Source of the DNA: Anaerosalibacter massiliensis
Lineage (GTDB): Bacteria > Bacillota > Clostridia > Tissierellales > Sporanaerobacteraceae
DNA: 64,000 nucleotides
NCBI GenBank assembly: GCA_000751555.1
Contig: CCEZ01000049.1
Coordinates: 62,001 to 126,000, forward strand
Direction: 5' to 3'
The position numbers were made by a program, and so were the translations under genes. This document shows, one piece after another, positions 1 to 9,039 of the stretch (its first letter is position 1; each line of letters starts with the position of its first letter). The notes below the pieces were generated by a model, which saw only the letters and a list, made by a program, of their open reading frames with translations, did not search any database and was not told where the DNA came from.

Positions 1-477
1 CTTTGGATTTAATGCATTTGCTCCATCCATTCCAGTCTCCTCCGAAGTAGTTGCAAGTACTTCTAATGGTGGATGAGGAATATCTTTAGAATCAAGGATT
101 GCTAAACACATAGCAACTGCAATTCCATTGTCTGCACCTAGTGTAGTACCAGTCCCCTTTATATAGTCTCCATCTATTTGGAGCTTAATTGGATCTTTGG
201 AAAAATCATGCTCTACATCAGCATCCTTTTCACATACCATATCCATATGGCCTTGTAAAACTACTGTTGGTGCATTTTCATATCCTTTTGTACCAGGTTT
301 CTTTATTATAATGTTTAACGCTTTATCCTGAATCACCTCAAGATTATGCTCTTTTGCAAAATTTAATAAATAATTACTTACATTTTGTTCTTCTCCCGAA
401 CAACGTGGTATTCTAGTTAAATCTTCAAAATAATAAAATACTCTTTCTGGTGTTATCTTTTCCAAAATTCTTGACAT
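1..477 (-). CDS. pepD: Aminoacyl-histidine dipeptidase (PepD), M20 family, 3' part outside the window
   Basis: Zn-dependent cytosolic dipeptidase that cleaves Xaa-His and other dipeptides. Only the first 159 codons are inside the window; the frame is still open at base 1. Metal-site motifs of the M20C family are visible: GHMDMVCEK (His77, Asp79), GADNGIAVA (bridging Asp116) and TSEETGMDGA (catalytic and metal Glu146/147). The start is an ATG at 475-477 behind a GGGATGA-type site. The DNA methyltransferase ends only 19 bp upstream, so the two are probably co-transcribed. The family call is firm from motifs; the exact substrate range is inferred. Confidence 0.9.
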   Translation of the reverse strand, partial: MSRILEKITPERVFYYFEDLTRIPRCSGEEQNVSNYLLNFAKEHNLEVIQDKALNIIIKKPGTKGYENAPTVVLQGHMDMVCEKDADVEHDFSKDPIKLQIDGDYIKGTGTTLGADNGIAVAMCLAILDSKDIPHPPLEVLATTSEETGMDGANALNPK

Positions 478-496
478 AAAATCATCCCTTCATAAT

Positions 497-1912
497 TTAT
501 ATTTCTAGTATATACTTACTTTCAAATCCAAATACATCTACTACTTTTATAGCTATATTTCTTCTATCCTTTTTGGAAACTTTTAGTTCAACGAATCTAT
601 TAATTTCATAAATATTTTCTTCTCTGAAATCTTGCCATCTACTAATGAATATCTCTCCATTATAATCTGGATCGATACTTATATAATCTATTAAATTTAG
701 AGAATTCTCCTTCAATACATCCTTAACTATTTTTCTGTATTTTTCTTCAATTGGAATATTATTTATATCTATTTTATACCCTTCTAGACTAAAGCTAATT
801 AGTTCCTTCTCATCTTCTAAACTTTTTTTATGGATTTCTCCAATACTTAATTCTCCATTATGTACTAAATCGTAACCTTTTAACCCTTGAAGTAAGAACT
901 GCTCTCCCTCCATATCTATAAGCCTTTTTTCTACGGTTAGAGCAGAATTAGTACCTATATCTGATAATATCCATCTTCTATTAAGCCTTTCTGCTACTAC
1001 TCCAGTAGTACCACTTCCTGCAAAAAAATCTGCCACTATTGAATTTTCATCAGTTGATGATAATATTATTCTTTCTAGAAGTTTTTCAGGCTTTTGGGTT
1101 GCATACCCTACTCTTTCCTTGGAAGTTCTTCCTACCATATCTATATTCCAAACATCTTTCATATTAACTAATGTATACCAACCTATATCATCAACAAATT
1201 CTTCTACCCCCTTAAATCTATAGGGTTTTAATCCTCTATTATAGGACTTTTCTTTCTGAGAATTGAAAATATAATTTTTCGTTTTGGAATACAATAATAT
1301 AGTATCATGTTTTCTTGCAAAATATTTTTTACTTACTCCTCCAGATTTATAATTCCAAATTATTTCATTTAAAAACATATCTTTGCCAAATACTTCATCC
1401 ATAATAATTTTTACATAGTGAACTATATGCCAATCAAGATGTACATAGATACTTCCCTTATCACTTAATAAGTCTTTCATAAGTAAAAGTCGAGGATATA
1501 GCATTTTTAAATAGGAAACCACTCCCTCTTCCCAAAAATCCGAGTAGGCAAATTTTTCTACAGTAACTGTTTTGCCATTTAAAGGCAATCTTATTTTTGA
1601 ATTATAATTAGCTTTTGATAAAAAGGGAGGATCTATATATATAAGGTCTATTTTTCCTTTCATTGAAGAACAACCTTCTCCTTTTAAAACTGACTTCATT
1701 GTATATAGGTTATCGCCATAAATAAATCTATTAGTAATTTCCCTTTCTTTATATTGGCTAATTTTCCCTTTGAATAATCCATCTCTTTCCCTAGACGGAA
1801 CTACTATAGCTTCCGTTTTAATATTATGATCTTCATTTAAAATCTTTTCTACTTCTATTTTACCATTCTTTAATATATTAGGAAGCTCATTTATTATTGA
1901 TTTCCCACCCAT
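497..1912 (-). CDS. Site-specific DNA methyltransferase, beta-class N6-adenine/N4-cytosine type, no restriction partner
   Basis: A 471-aa SAM-dependent DNA methyltransferase. The catalytic motif IV DPPF is at residues 94-97 and precedes the SAM-binding FAGSGTT at 297-303, the motif order of the beta class. TQKPEKLLERII (272-283) is the usual segment just before motif I. Residues 340-471 form a C-terminal region without a motif I recognise, possibly the target-recognition part. No endonuclease, specificity subunit or Res helicase lies beside it; neighbours are pepD and a transglutaminase. It therefore looks like an orphan or regulatory methyltransferase. ATG start with an AAAGGAGG ribosome binding site. 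The target sequence cannot be deduced. Confidence 0.88.
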   Translation of the reverse strand: MGGKSIINELPNILKNGKIEVEKILNEDHNIKTEAIVVPSRERDGLFKGKISQYKEREITNRFIYGDNLYTMKSVLKGEGCSSMKGKIDLIYIDPPFLSKANYNSKIRLPLNGKTVTVEKFAYSDFWEEGVVSYLKMLYPRLLLMKDLLSDKGSIYVHLDWHIVHYVKIIMDEVFGKDMFLNEIIWNYKSGGVSKKYFARKHDTILLYSKTKNYIFNSQKEKSYNRGLKPYRFKGVEEFVDDIGWYTLVNMKDVWNIDMVGRTSKERVGYATQKPEKLLERIILSSTDENSIVADFFAGSGTTGVVAERLNRRWILSDIGTNSALTVEKRLIDMEGEQFLLQGLKGYDLVHNGELSIGEIHKKSLEDEKELISFSLEGYKIDINNIPIEEKYRKIVKDVLKENSLNLIDYISIDPDYNGEIFISRWQDFREENIYEINRFVELKVSKKDRRNIAIKVVDVFGFESKYILEI

Positions 1913-2042
1913 ATTTTCCTCCTTTAAAAATTCTTATATAGCTTTTATTCTATAAATTTTTAAAAATACCTTTATTCCCCTTTATATTATTATTTTTTTA
2001 AGATATAATCCTATTTAAATAACAATATAAGGGGGAGACTTT

Positions 2043-3395
2043 ATGGATATATACAATTCCTTAATAGTAGAACTTCCTGAAGATATTAAAAAAACTATCT
2101 ATTTTGGTGATTATGACAAGGCATTGAAACTCATAGACATATACATGGATAGAAATATTCCAAATATACTTAGGAATAGACTAGAGTATGAAAAAGATAG
2201 AATTAGGAGGTTAAAAGATGACTATATCTATAGTTTTGATGAAGCTTTTGAGTTAGCTTCATCAAAAATTGAAGGATTTGCAAAAGAAGAATTAGAAAAA
2301 ATGAAAGATGAAAGGTATGCAGAATGGGTTTACATTGATGGAGAAGTCAAGTTCATTGATTCATTTTTAAATAATATTATTAAAGTCAATAAAAATTTTA
2401 AAAAAAGACTTATAGATAAGAATACGGATAATAAGGATTCCCAACTAGTTGAAAAAACTATAGATGAAATAATATCAAGTAGAGAAAAAAAATATTTTAT
2501 TCATCTTAGAACTGGAATTAAATTAAAAGAAAGAAAAGCTAGAGTTGGTGAGTCAGTTAAAGTGCATATTCCTATTCCCCAAAATGCACAGCAAATAAAA
2601 AACATTAAAATACACAATACATCTCATAATCCAAAGTTTATAGCACCAGAAAATCATCCTCAAAGAACAATTTATTTTGAAGAAGAAGTAAATGGTGGAG
2701 ATATATTTACTGTAGAATATTCATATGAAAATCATATTAAATATAATGATCTAAAGCCAGAAATAGTTTCAAAAAATCAGCCAAGTTTTTATACTGAAGA
2801 ATGGATTCCCCATATTAGATTTACTCCATTCTTAGTAGAGTTAACTAATGAAATAATAAAAGATGAAAAAAATCCACTTATAAAGGCAAGAAAAATATAT
2901 GATTATATAACTAAAAATGTACAATACTCTTATATGCCTCAATATGCAACTATAACAAATATTCCAGAATATTGTGCTTATAATTTAAAAGGAGATTGCG
3001 GTGTTCAAGCAATATTATTTATAACTCTTTGTAGAATTGCTAATATTCCAGCCCGATGGCAATCAGGCCTTTATTCAAGCCCTTATTATATAGGTTGTCA
3101 TGATTGGACGGAGTTTTATATTGAACCTTATGGATGGATTTTTGCAGATCCATCTCATGGTGGCGGTGCTTTAAGAAACGGAAATGAAAAAAAGTGGAAT
3201 TTCTTTTTTGGAAATCTTGATCCATTTAGAATGGTTGCAAATTCTGAGGTGAATTATGATTTTATACCTGCTAAAAAACACTATAGGCAAGATCCTTTTG
3301 ACAATCAAATTGGGGAAATAGAATATGAAGATAGATTTTTGTACGACGATGAATATGAAGCTATACTAGAGATAATTAATATACATGAAATATAA
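2043..3395 (+). CDS. Transglutaminase-like cysteine protease superfamily protein
   Basis: A 450-aa protein whose C-terminal half is a transglutaminase-like fold. The catalytic triad is visible: Cys319 in GDCGVQA, His353 in CHDWTEF and Asp369 in ADPSHGG. Residues 1-150 are helical and charged; residues 155-235 look like a beta-rich lead-in domain. There is no signal peptide or membrane segment, so it is probably cytosolic. ATG start after a strong GGGGGAG site. It is divergent from the DNA methyltransferase, with 130 bp between them, and is followed by a frameshifted TIGR04076-type gene. Such proteins are usually proteases or peptide-modifying enzymes; the substrate is unknown. Confidence 0.82.
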   Translation: MDIYNSLIVELPEDIKKTIYFGDYDKALKLIDIYMDRNIPNILRNRLEYEKDRIRRLKDDYIYSFDEAFELASSKIEGFAKEELEKMKDERYAEWVYIDGEVKFIDSFLNNIIKVNKNFKKRLIDKNTDNKDSQLVEKTIDEIISSREKKYFIHLRTGIKLKERKARVGESVKVHIPIPQNAQQIKNIKIHNTSHNPKFIAPENHPQRTIYFEEEVNGGDIFTVEYSYENHIKYNDLKPEIVSKNQPSFYTEEWIPHIRFTPFLVELTNEIIKDEKNPLIKARKIYDYITKNVQYSYMPQYATITNIPEYCAYNLKGDCGVQAILFITLCRIANIPARWQSGLYSSPYYIGCHDWTEFYIEPYGWIFADPSHGGGALRNGNEKKWNFFFGNLDPFRMVANSEVNYDFIPAKKHYRQDPFDNQIGEIEYEDRFLYDDEYEAILEIINIHEI

Positions 3396-3407
3396 GGGAA
3401 TTTGTTA

Positions 3408-3670
3408 ATAAGAAAACCTGAGATAAAAATAACTGTTGTTGACAAAAAGAAAAAGGCAATTGTCATTATGCTCATAAAATAGGAGATACTTTTAATTTTA
3501 GTACAGATCGTGGAAAACCATGTCCTATGGCTAGCCATACTATGTTTCCTTATATAGATATATTAAGATATGGAGGAGAATTGCCTAAAAATAAAGATGG
3601 TGATATTCTAGTTTCTTGCCCTGATGCTGAAGTTATAACGGTATTTAAATTAGAAAAAATTAAGGAATAA
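3408..3670 (+). pseudogene. TIGR04076-family small protein, frameshifted and lacking an ATG start
   Basis: Reading from 3408 gives RKPEIKITVVDKKKK and then soon a stop. A one-base shift at the A-run near 3447-3452 gives GNCHYAHKIGDTFNF, then CPMASHTMFPYI, ILRYGG, SCPDAE and a stop at 3668-3670. These blocks, including the conserved Cys residues, match what I know of the TIGR04076 family, about 85-90 aa. Restoring one A in the run repairs the whole frame. There is no ATG: AAGGGA (3394-3399) is followed 8 nt later by ATA (3408-3410); the in-frame TTG at 3402 is too close to it. It could be a real pseudogene, a homopolymer sequencing error, or a slippage site. Confidence 0.7.
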
Positions 3671-3677
3671 TTTGGAG

Positions 3678-3710
3678 TTGGCTGTCTTTTTAAGACAGCC
3701 AATTATTTTA
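3678..3710. terminator. Hairpin terminator between convergent genes
   Basis: Perfect 11-bp stem (3678-3688 with 3692-3702, core TTGGCTGTCTT) with a 3-nt loop, followed by a T-rich stretch. It lies 7 bp after the TIGR04076-like gene and 10 bp before the end of the opposite-strand lipoprotein gene, so it can serve both. Confidence 0.75.
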
Positions 3711-3719
3711 AATAAGCCA

Positions 3720-4064
3720 TTATTCTATTATATTAATAGTTTTTGCAGTACCTTGCACTGGATGAGATTCAGCCACCGGACCATCAAATATAACTTCAAT
3801 AATTTGTCCTTCTTCTAAATCTTCGGCATTTATTTCCTCATCATCTTTATATATCTTAGTGCTATCTTTAATGGCTACGTTAGCCTTATCATACATAGCA
3901 TTCTCTTCTATATCTCCTTCAATTAAAACACTTGTTATTTCCTCTTCTACAATATGTATCTCTGTTATTTTTCCCTTTATTCCAACTTGTTCTTCTTTCT
4001 TATTACATCCCATAAGCAAAAATATAGTTACCAAAGTTAACAATATTCTAATTATTCTTTTCAC
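3720..4064 (-). CDS. DUF3221-type lipoprotein
   Basis: A 114-aa secreted lipoprotein. The signal peptide is MKRIIRILLTLVTIF followed by the lipobox LLMGC, with Cys20 as the lipidated residue. The mature part is a small beta-rich domain that ends in IIEVIFDGPVAESHPVQGTA, very like the end of DUF3221 proteins (YobA-like). GTG start after AAAGGGAGG. It is monocistronic by spacing. The function of the family is not known; membrane anchoring on the outer face is inferred from the lipobox. Confidence 0.75.
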   Translation of the reverse strand: MKRIIRILLTLVTIFLLMGCNKKEEQVGIKGKITEIHIVEEEITSVLIEGDIEENAMYDKANVAIKDSTKIYKDDEEINAEDLEEGQIIEVIFDGPVAESHPVQGTAKTINIIE

Positions 4065-4128
4065 TAAAACACCTCCCTTTATACACTAATATTATCATAA
4101 TTAAAGCAAAAAGCACTTAACTTTTTAG

Positions 4129-4242
4129 CTAGATGTTTAAACAAAATTTTACAAAATCTTCTATAAATTCTTTAGGTCCATTATCTAAATATACAAAGTT
4201 AAATTCCTTTTTTATTTCAAAATCTTTTGTCGGAACTATTTC
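4129..4242 (-). pseudogene. Possible C-terminal remnant of a LysR-type regulator
   Basis: An open stretch of 37 codons between stops encodes IVPTKDFEIKKEFNFVYLDN, then KEFIEDFVKFCLNI. This resembles the last strand and helix of a LysR substrate-binding domain. No upstream continuation was found in any frame up to the terminator at 4301, so the rest of the gene is gone. The family call rests on a short segment and is tentative. Confidence 0.35.
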
Positions 4243-4300
4243 TTATAGTTTCATAGTCTACTGTAGAAAGGTGTAGTATTGATTAATACAATATCTACTA

Positions 4301-4352
4301 AAATAAAGTAGACGAATTTCTATAAATTAAAAGAAATTCGTCTACTTTATTT
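4301..4352 (-). terminator. Terminator of the nitroreductase gene
   Basis: Perfect 21-bp inverted repeat (4301-4321 with 4332-4352) with a 10-nt loop, directly after the stop of the minus-strand nitroreductase gene. On that strand the stem ends in ...TTTATTTTAG. Confidence 0.8.
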
Positions 4353-4357
4353 TACCT

Positions 4358-4915
4358 TTATTTAAATATTAAACTTTGTATATCCTTCCTTATTCCGGGC
4401 TCTTCCATTTTCTTAAGATCTTCAGGCAACTTTTCTTTATCCCCGTATTTTCCTACTGCAATAACTGTTATAATTGAATAATCTTCTGGTATATTATATA
4501 CTTCTCTAGATTTCTTCTTTTTAAATCCTCCCATTGCATGAGTAATAAGCCCTCTTCTTTCAGCCTCTATAGACATATAACCCCAAGCAGTACCTGCATC
4601 AAATATACTCCAATTATTTATCTTTCCATTGTAATCAAAAGTTTTTTTAGATAAAATCATTATAAGTACTGGAGCATTATCTGACCAAACTCTGTTAGAA
4701 TCAACAATTACACTCCTCATTTTTTCTAGCTCCTTATCAGATTTAGCCACAATAAATCTCCATGGCTGCTCATTATAACAGGAAGGAGCATATCTTGCTG
4801 CTTCCAATAAAGCTATTATATCTTCATCAGATATCTTTTCTTTGCTAAAAGCTCTTGGCGACCATCTTTCTTTTATCTCCTTTAAAATCTCAGTACTAAA
4901 ATCTCTTTTCCTCAT
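4358..4915 (-). CDS. Nitroreductase-family flavoprotein
   Basis: A 185-aa FMN-dependent NAD(P)H oxidoreductase. The N-terminal ERWSPRAFS is the usual FMN-phosphate Arg/Ser motif, followed by LLEAARYAPSCYNEQPWRFI, the hallmark of the family. Length is normal for a single-domain member that dimerises. ATG start after GAAAGG. It stands alone between two terminators' worth of spacing and NrdG. The true substrate (nitroaromatic, quinone, flavin or dehalogenation) cannot be told from the sequence. A second, less similar nitroreductase is at 28516. Confidence 0.88.
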   Translation of the reverse strand: MRKRDFSTEILKEIKERWSPRAFSKEKISDEDIIALLEAARYAPSCYNEQPWRFIVAKSDKELEKMRSVIVDSNRVWSDNAPVLIMILSKKTFDYNGKINNWSIFDAGTAWGYMSIEAERRGLITHAMGGFKKKKSREVYNIPEDYSIITVIAVGKYGDKEKLPEDLKKMEEPGIRKDIQSLIFK

Positions 4916-4985
4916 AATATCAACCTTTCAAAATATTCTCTTATTTAATATCTTCCCTATTAAATATTAAATAATCATACTTTAC

Positions 4986-5492
4986 CTAACCTATAACAAT
5001 AATCTTTCCTTTTTCAAGGGATTCTTTCATATTAATTATTCTTTGATTAGAAGAACCCTTAAATTTTAACATTAGACTTTTTTTATCTAATTCAAATCTT
5101 CCATCAACTAATATATCTGTAGTATAAAATAAATCTCTCCACCCTGGAACTAAATCTAATTTTTCTAAAATTTCTTCATAGATATATCCTGTATAGGTCA
5201 TTACATTTAAGCCCAATTTTTTAACTTTTTTAGCTAAAATAGCAAAACTTTCTGCTTGTTCAAAGGGATCGCCACCACTTAGCGTTATACCATCTAATAA
5301 TGGGTTTTCATTTATTAAATTTATTATGTCATCTATCTTCATAAACTTGCCTCCCTCAAGAGAATGGCTTTCTGGATTATGGCAACCTGGGCAATGATGT
5401 CTACATCCTTGCCCAAATACTACTAATCTTATTCCTGGACCATCTACTATAGATTCTTCTACTATTCCAGCCACCTTTATATATGTCTTCAT
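4986..5492 (-). CDS. nrdG: Anaerobic ribonucleotide reductase activating protein, radical SAM
   Basis: Activase that uses a [4Fe-4S] cluster and SAM to install the glycyl radical on NrdD. The cluster motif CRHHCPGC follows VVFGQG near the N terminus, and TLSGGDPFEQ is the SAM-contacting GGDP motif. The frame can be opened at a GTG at 5501, but that GTG is part of the ribosome binding site AGAGGTG. The ATG at 5490-5492, 8 nt after it, is the better start and gives 168 aa. It follows nrdD by 12 bp, a normal two-gene operon. Confidence 0.94.
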   Translation of the reverse strand: MKTYIKVAGIVEESIVDGPGIRLVVFGQGCRHHCPGCHNPESHSLEGGKFMKIDDIINLINENPLLDGITLSGGDPFEQAESFAILAKKVKKLGLNVMTYTGYIYEEILEKLDLVPGWRDLFYTTDILVDGRFELDKKSLMLKFKGSSNQRIINMKESLEKGKIIVIG

Positions 5493-5504
5493 ATAAGACA
5501 CCTC

Positions 5505-7856
5505 TTATTTATGAGAGCAGGAAAAATGTTTCACTCTATCATTTTCCTCAGCTCTTTTTGCATTATTAAACCTATCTAGTGTTCCTACAAGATACCCAGT
5601 TATACGGCGAATTCTTTGGAACTTTATATCTCCTTCCTCTCTTCCACATTTAGGACATGTATCTCCTATAATACCTGTATATCCACATACTGGATCTCTA
5701 TCTACAGGATGATTTATAGAACCATATCCAACTCCTGATTCTTTCATTGCCCTTACTATCTTTTCGAAAGCTTCAAGATTTTCAGTTGGATCTCCATCTA
5801 GTTCTATATAGGTAATATGTCCTCCATTAGTAAGTTCATGATAAGGAGCTTCTGTTTTAATCTTATGGAAAGCATTAGTTTCATAATATACTGGTACATG
5901 GAAACTATTTGTATAGTATTCTCTATCTGTAACTCCTTCAATATCTCCAAAAACTTTCTTATCCATTTCTACAAACCTACCTGCAGTTCCTTCTGCTGGA
6001 GTAGCTATAAGAGAAAAATTCATATTATATTTTTGACTTGCTTCATCCATTCTCTTACGCATATGTCCTATTATTTCTAAACCTAATTTTTGAGATTCTT
6101 CTGATTCCCCATGATGTTTACCTGTTAAAGCTTTTAAACATTCTGCAAGACCAATAAATCCTGCAGTAAGAGTGCCATGTTTTAAAACTTCCCTTACTTC
6201 ATCTTCTCTATCTAATTTATCGGAATCTAGCCAAACACCTTGCCCCATCAAGAAAGGATAGTTCTTTACCTTTTTACGAGCCTGAATTTCAAATCTTTCT
6301 ACTAATTGATTTACGACTAAATCTATAGTTTCATCTAATTGTTCAAAAAATAAATCAATGTTTTTCTCACTTTTCAAAGCTAATCTTGGAAGATTAATAG
6401 TAGTAAAACTTAAATTTCCTCTTCCATATATAATTTCCTTAGAAGGATCATATACATTAGCTGCTACCCTAGTCCTGCATCCCATATATGCTATTTCTGT
6501 TTCAGGATGACCTGATTTATAATACTGTAGATTATAAGGTGCATCTATAAAAGAGAAATTAGGAAATAATCTTTTTGCACTTACTCTACAGGATAATTTA
6601 AATAAATCATAATTTGGATCTCCTGGATTATAATTTATTCCTTCTTTAACCTTAAATATTTGAATAGGAAATATTGGTGTCTCACCATTTCCAAGGCCAG
6701 CTTCTGTAGAAAGAAGAAGATTTTTCATAACCATTCTAGCCTCTGGTGAAGTATCAGTTCCATAATTTATAGAACTAAAAGGTATTTGTGCTCCTGCTCT
6801 GCTATGCATTGTATTTAAATTGTGAATAAGGGCCTCCATGGCTTGATAAGTTTTTCTATCCACTTCTTTAATGGAGTTTTTTTCAACAAAGTCCTGTATT
6901 TTATTAACTAAAGACTCATTCTTTAGAAAATCTGATATAGAATTTTTTTGAAAAAAATTCAAAAGGTATTTCTTCTCTAATTTTTTATATTCTTCATTCT
7001 CTTCTAAAGTGGGAATTAATCCATGTTCTTCTTCTATTTTCTCAAATATATCCATTAAATCTGATTCAGAGTCTTTTCCTACTACAAAGGATATAGACTT
7101 AACTAAATTTTGTCTATAGATCTTTTTATAAGTCTTCTTCACTCCTGGAGCCATTGAATAATCAAAATTAGGTATACTCTGGCCTCCATGTTGATCGTTT
7201 TGGTTTGATTGTATAGCAATACAAGCTAATGCTGCATAGCTTTGTATATCCTTTGGTTCTCTCAAGTATCCATGACCTGTACAAAATCCACCTTTAAATA
7301 AATTTAATAAATCAATTTGACAACAGGTAGTAGTTAATGTTAAAAAATCCAAATCGTGTATATGTATATCTCCATTTTTATGGGCATGAGAATGATCTGG
7401 ATTTAGTATGAATAGATCATAAAATTGTTTTGCTCCCTCAGAACCATATTTAAGCATAGTTCCCATAGCTGTATCTCCATCTATATTTGCATTTTCTCTC
7501 TTTAAATCATTGTCTTTGGCTTCTTTAAAAGTTAGATCTTCATACACCTTCATAAGTCTATTGTCCATTTCTCTAGCTTTGGTTCTATCTGCCCTGTAGA
7601 GAATATATTCCTTTGCAGTTTGTGCATGACCATATTCTATAAGTACTTTTTCAACTATATCTTGAATATCTTCAACACCTGGTATTTCTCCTGTATGGTC
7701 TTCTTCTAGACATATTGCCACTTCTTCAGCCAATTTTAATGCAGTATCATAATTTTGACCTCCAACAGCTTGAGCTGCTTTAAAAATTGCATTTGCAATT
7801 TTTTCTATATTAAATGGCACCTCTCTCCCATCCCTTTTTTTAATCTTTGTAATCAT
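5505..7856 (-). CDS. nrdD: Anaerobic ribonucleoside-triphosphate reductase
   Basis: Class III reductase that makes dNTPs from NTPs without oxygen. Residues 1-90 are an ATP-cone (VPFNIEKIANAIFKA...), the allosteric site. The C-terminal Zn site CGYTGIIGDTCPKCG is followed by RRITGYLVG, where the Gly near residue 754 is the radical site. Full length (783 aa). Start ATG after CAAGGAGGC. It is transcribed from a promoter overlapped by NrdR-like boxes (7942-7992). It marks a strictly or facultatively anaerobic life style. Confidence 0.97.
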   Translation of the reverse strand: MITKIKKRDGREVPFNIEKIANAIFKAAQAVGGQNYDTALKLAEEVAICLEEDHTGEIPGVEDIQDIVEKVLIEYGHAQTAKEYILYRADRTKAREMDNRLMKVYEDLTFKEAKDNDLKRENANIDGDTAMGTMLKYGSEGAKQFYDLFILNPDHSHAHKNGDIHIHDLDFLTLTTTCCQIDLLNLFKGGFCTGHGYLREPKDIQSYAALACIAIQSNQNDQHGGQSIPNFDYSMAPGVKKTYKKIYRQNLVKSISFVVGKDSESDLMDIFEKIEEEHGLIPTLEENEEYKKLEKKYLLNFFQKNSISDFLKNESLVNKIQDFVEKNSIKEVDRKTYQAMEALIHNLNTMHSRAGAQIPFSSINYGTDTSPEARMVMKNLLLSTEAGLGNGETPIFPIQIFKVKEGINYNPGDPNYDLFKLSCRVSAKRLFPNFSFIDAPYNLQYYKSGHPETEIAYMGCRTRVAANVYDPSKEIIYGRGNLSFTTINLPRLALKSEKNIDLFFEQLDETIDLVVNQLVERFEIQARKKVKNYPFLMGQGVWLDSDKLDREDEVREVLKHGTLTAGFIGLAECLKALTGKHHGESEESQKLGLEIIGHMRKRMDEASQKYNMNFSLIATPAEGTAGRFVEMDKKVFGDIEGVTDREYYTNSFHVPVYYETNAFHKIKTEAPYHELTNGGHITYIELDGDPTENLEAFEKIVRAMKESGVGYGSINHPVDRDPVCGYTGIIGDTCPKCGREEGDIKFQRIRRITGYLVGTLDRFNNAKRAEENDRVKHFSCSHK

Positions 7857-7941
7857 ATAATTTGCCTCCTTGTTATATTTGCCCTTTTATTTTTTATTTT
7901 TTGTGATAAACTATATTAGTGTATCTTTTAATTATATGGAA

Positions 7942-7992
7942 TTTACTACATATTGTTATTATATGATAACAGATTACCATATATTGTGTCAA
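7942..7992 (-). promoter_or_regulatory. nrdDG promoter with two NrdR-like boxes
   Basis: On the minus strand TTGACA (7987-7992) and TATCAT (7963-7968) are 18 bp apart. Two 16-mers resembling the NrdR consensus acaCwATATaTwGtgt are at 7974-7989 (TTACCATATATTGTGT as read on plus) and 7942-7957 (TTTACTACATATTGTT). The first lies on the -35 and spacer, the second around the start site. Their centres are 32 bp apart, about three helical turns, as is usual for NrdR pairs. The boxes were matched by eye; no nrdR gene is in the window. Confidence 0.75.
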
Positions 7993-8046
7993 TGTGCTTT
8001 TAAAATATTTTTACCATTTTAGTCAACTATATCCTATATATGTCAT

Positions 8047-8075
8047 TAAAAAAGAGAACCCTTTTCGGTTCTCTT
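8047..8075 (-). terminator. Terminator of the DegV-family gene
   Basis: Stem of 9 bp (8052-8060 with 8067-8075, AAGAGAACC/GGTTCTCTT) and a 6-nt loop, followed on the minus strand by a run of six T. Confidence 0.8.
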
Positions 8076-8087
8076 CATTGTTTTAAC

Positions 8088-8921
8088 TTAAAAAGCTATA
8101 ACTATTCCCCCATCATTAGCATAAACAGAGCTAAGTCCTGCCATTTCTACAACTATAATATCCTTAAAATTATATCTTTTACTTATTTCATCTTTAAGTT
8201 TAATTGCTCTTTCTTCTGCATTACAGTGAGAAATTCCGAGAATTTTATTTTCAAAATTATTTCCCTCTTCTCCTATTATATCTACCAATCTTTTAAAAGC
8301 CCTTTTGGTTCCTCTTATTTTATCCACTAGTTTAATATTGCCATCTTTATCTGAACCCATAATTGGTTTTATAGATAAAATAGAAGCAATATGTCCTGCA
8401 ATTTTAGTCATTCTTCCGCCCTTAATTAAATTATCTAAATTTTCTAAGATGAAAAAAGTCTTTAGTCCATCAATATACTCCTCTACTTTATTAACTATAT
8501 CTAATTTATTATATTGTTTTTGTATAAGTTCAAATATCTTCATGGTGATCAATGTTTCTCCTATTGAAGCTGTTTTAGAATCAAATACATGTATAAACTT
8601 TTCCATATTGTCTGCAATAATATTTTTAGCAAGTATAGCAGCATTATAAGTCCCACTTAATTGAGAAGACAATGTTACTACAAAAATATTATCTTTTTTT
8701 TCATATTCTTTTAGAAAATCTCCAGGAGATGGACTAGATGTTCTCACATGATCTTTACTATTTTTCATATCAGTTAGTAATTTAGATACATCTAGATTTT
8801 CATCATCTACAAGAGATTTGTCATCTATATTGATTTTTAATGGTACTAATCCTATGTTCATTTGTTCTTTTAACTCTTCATTTAAGTCACAGCTACTATC
8901 ACTAACTATTTTGTATTCCAT
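8088..8921 (-). CDS. DegV-family fatty acid-binding protein
   Basis: A 277-aa cytosolic protein of the DegV/FakB family, which holds a fatty acid for phosphorylation by the kinase FakA. Family signs are IVSDSSCDL at the N terminus, RTSSPSPGDF (residues 60-69) and GTYNAA for the head-group pocket, and ENLDNLIKGGRMTK near residue 160. Length is normal. It stands alone with its own terminator; FakA is not in the window. Whether it is a FakB or a DegV paralogue with another ligand cannot be settled here. Confidence 0.9.
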   Translation of the reverse strand: MEYKIVSDSSCDLNEELKEQMNIGLVPLKINIDDKSLVDDENLDVSKLLTDMKNSKDHVRTSSPSPGDFLKEYEKKDNIFVVTLSSQLSGTYNAAILAKNIIADNMEKFIHVFDSKTASIGETLITMKIFELIQKQYNKLDIVNKVEEYIDGLKTFFILENLDNLIKGGRMTKIAGHIASILSIKPIMGSDKDGNIKLVDKIRGTKRAFKRLVDIIGEEGNNFENKILGISHCNAEERAIKLKDEISKRYNFKDIIVVEMAGLSSVYANDGGIVIAF

Positions 8922-9039
8922 TACTTCACCCCATCCTGTTTTAGTTAACGTGTCTTCATACTATCATTAATAATGTTAACTTACAATAGGAAGATTATTA
9001 ATTATATATATTTAAAATCAAACATAGTCTAATTTCTAA

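Noticed and set aside
7900-7940. Third NrdR box (AACTATATTAGTGT)
   Set aside because: It is one base short of the 16-mer consensus and out of phase with the other two.
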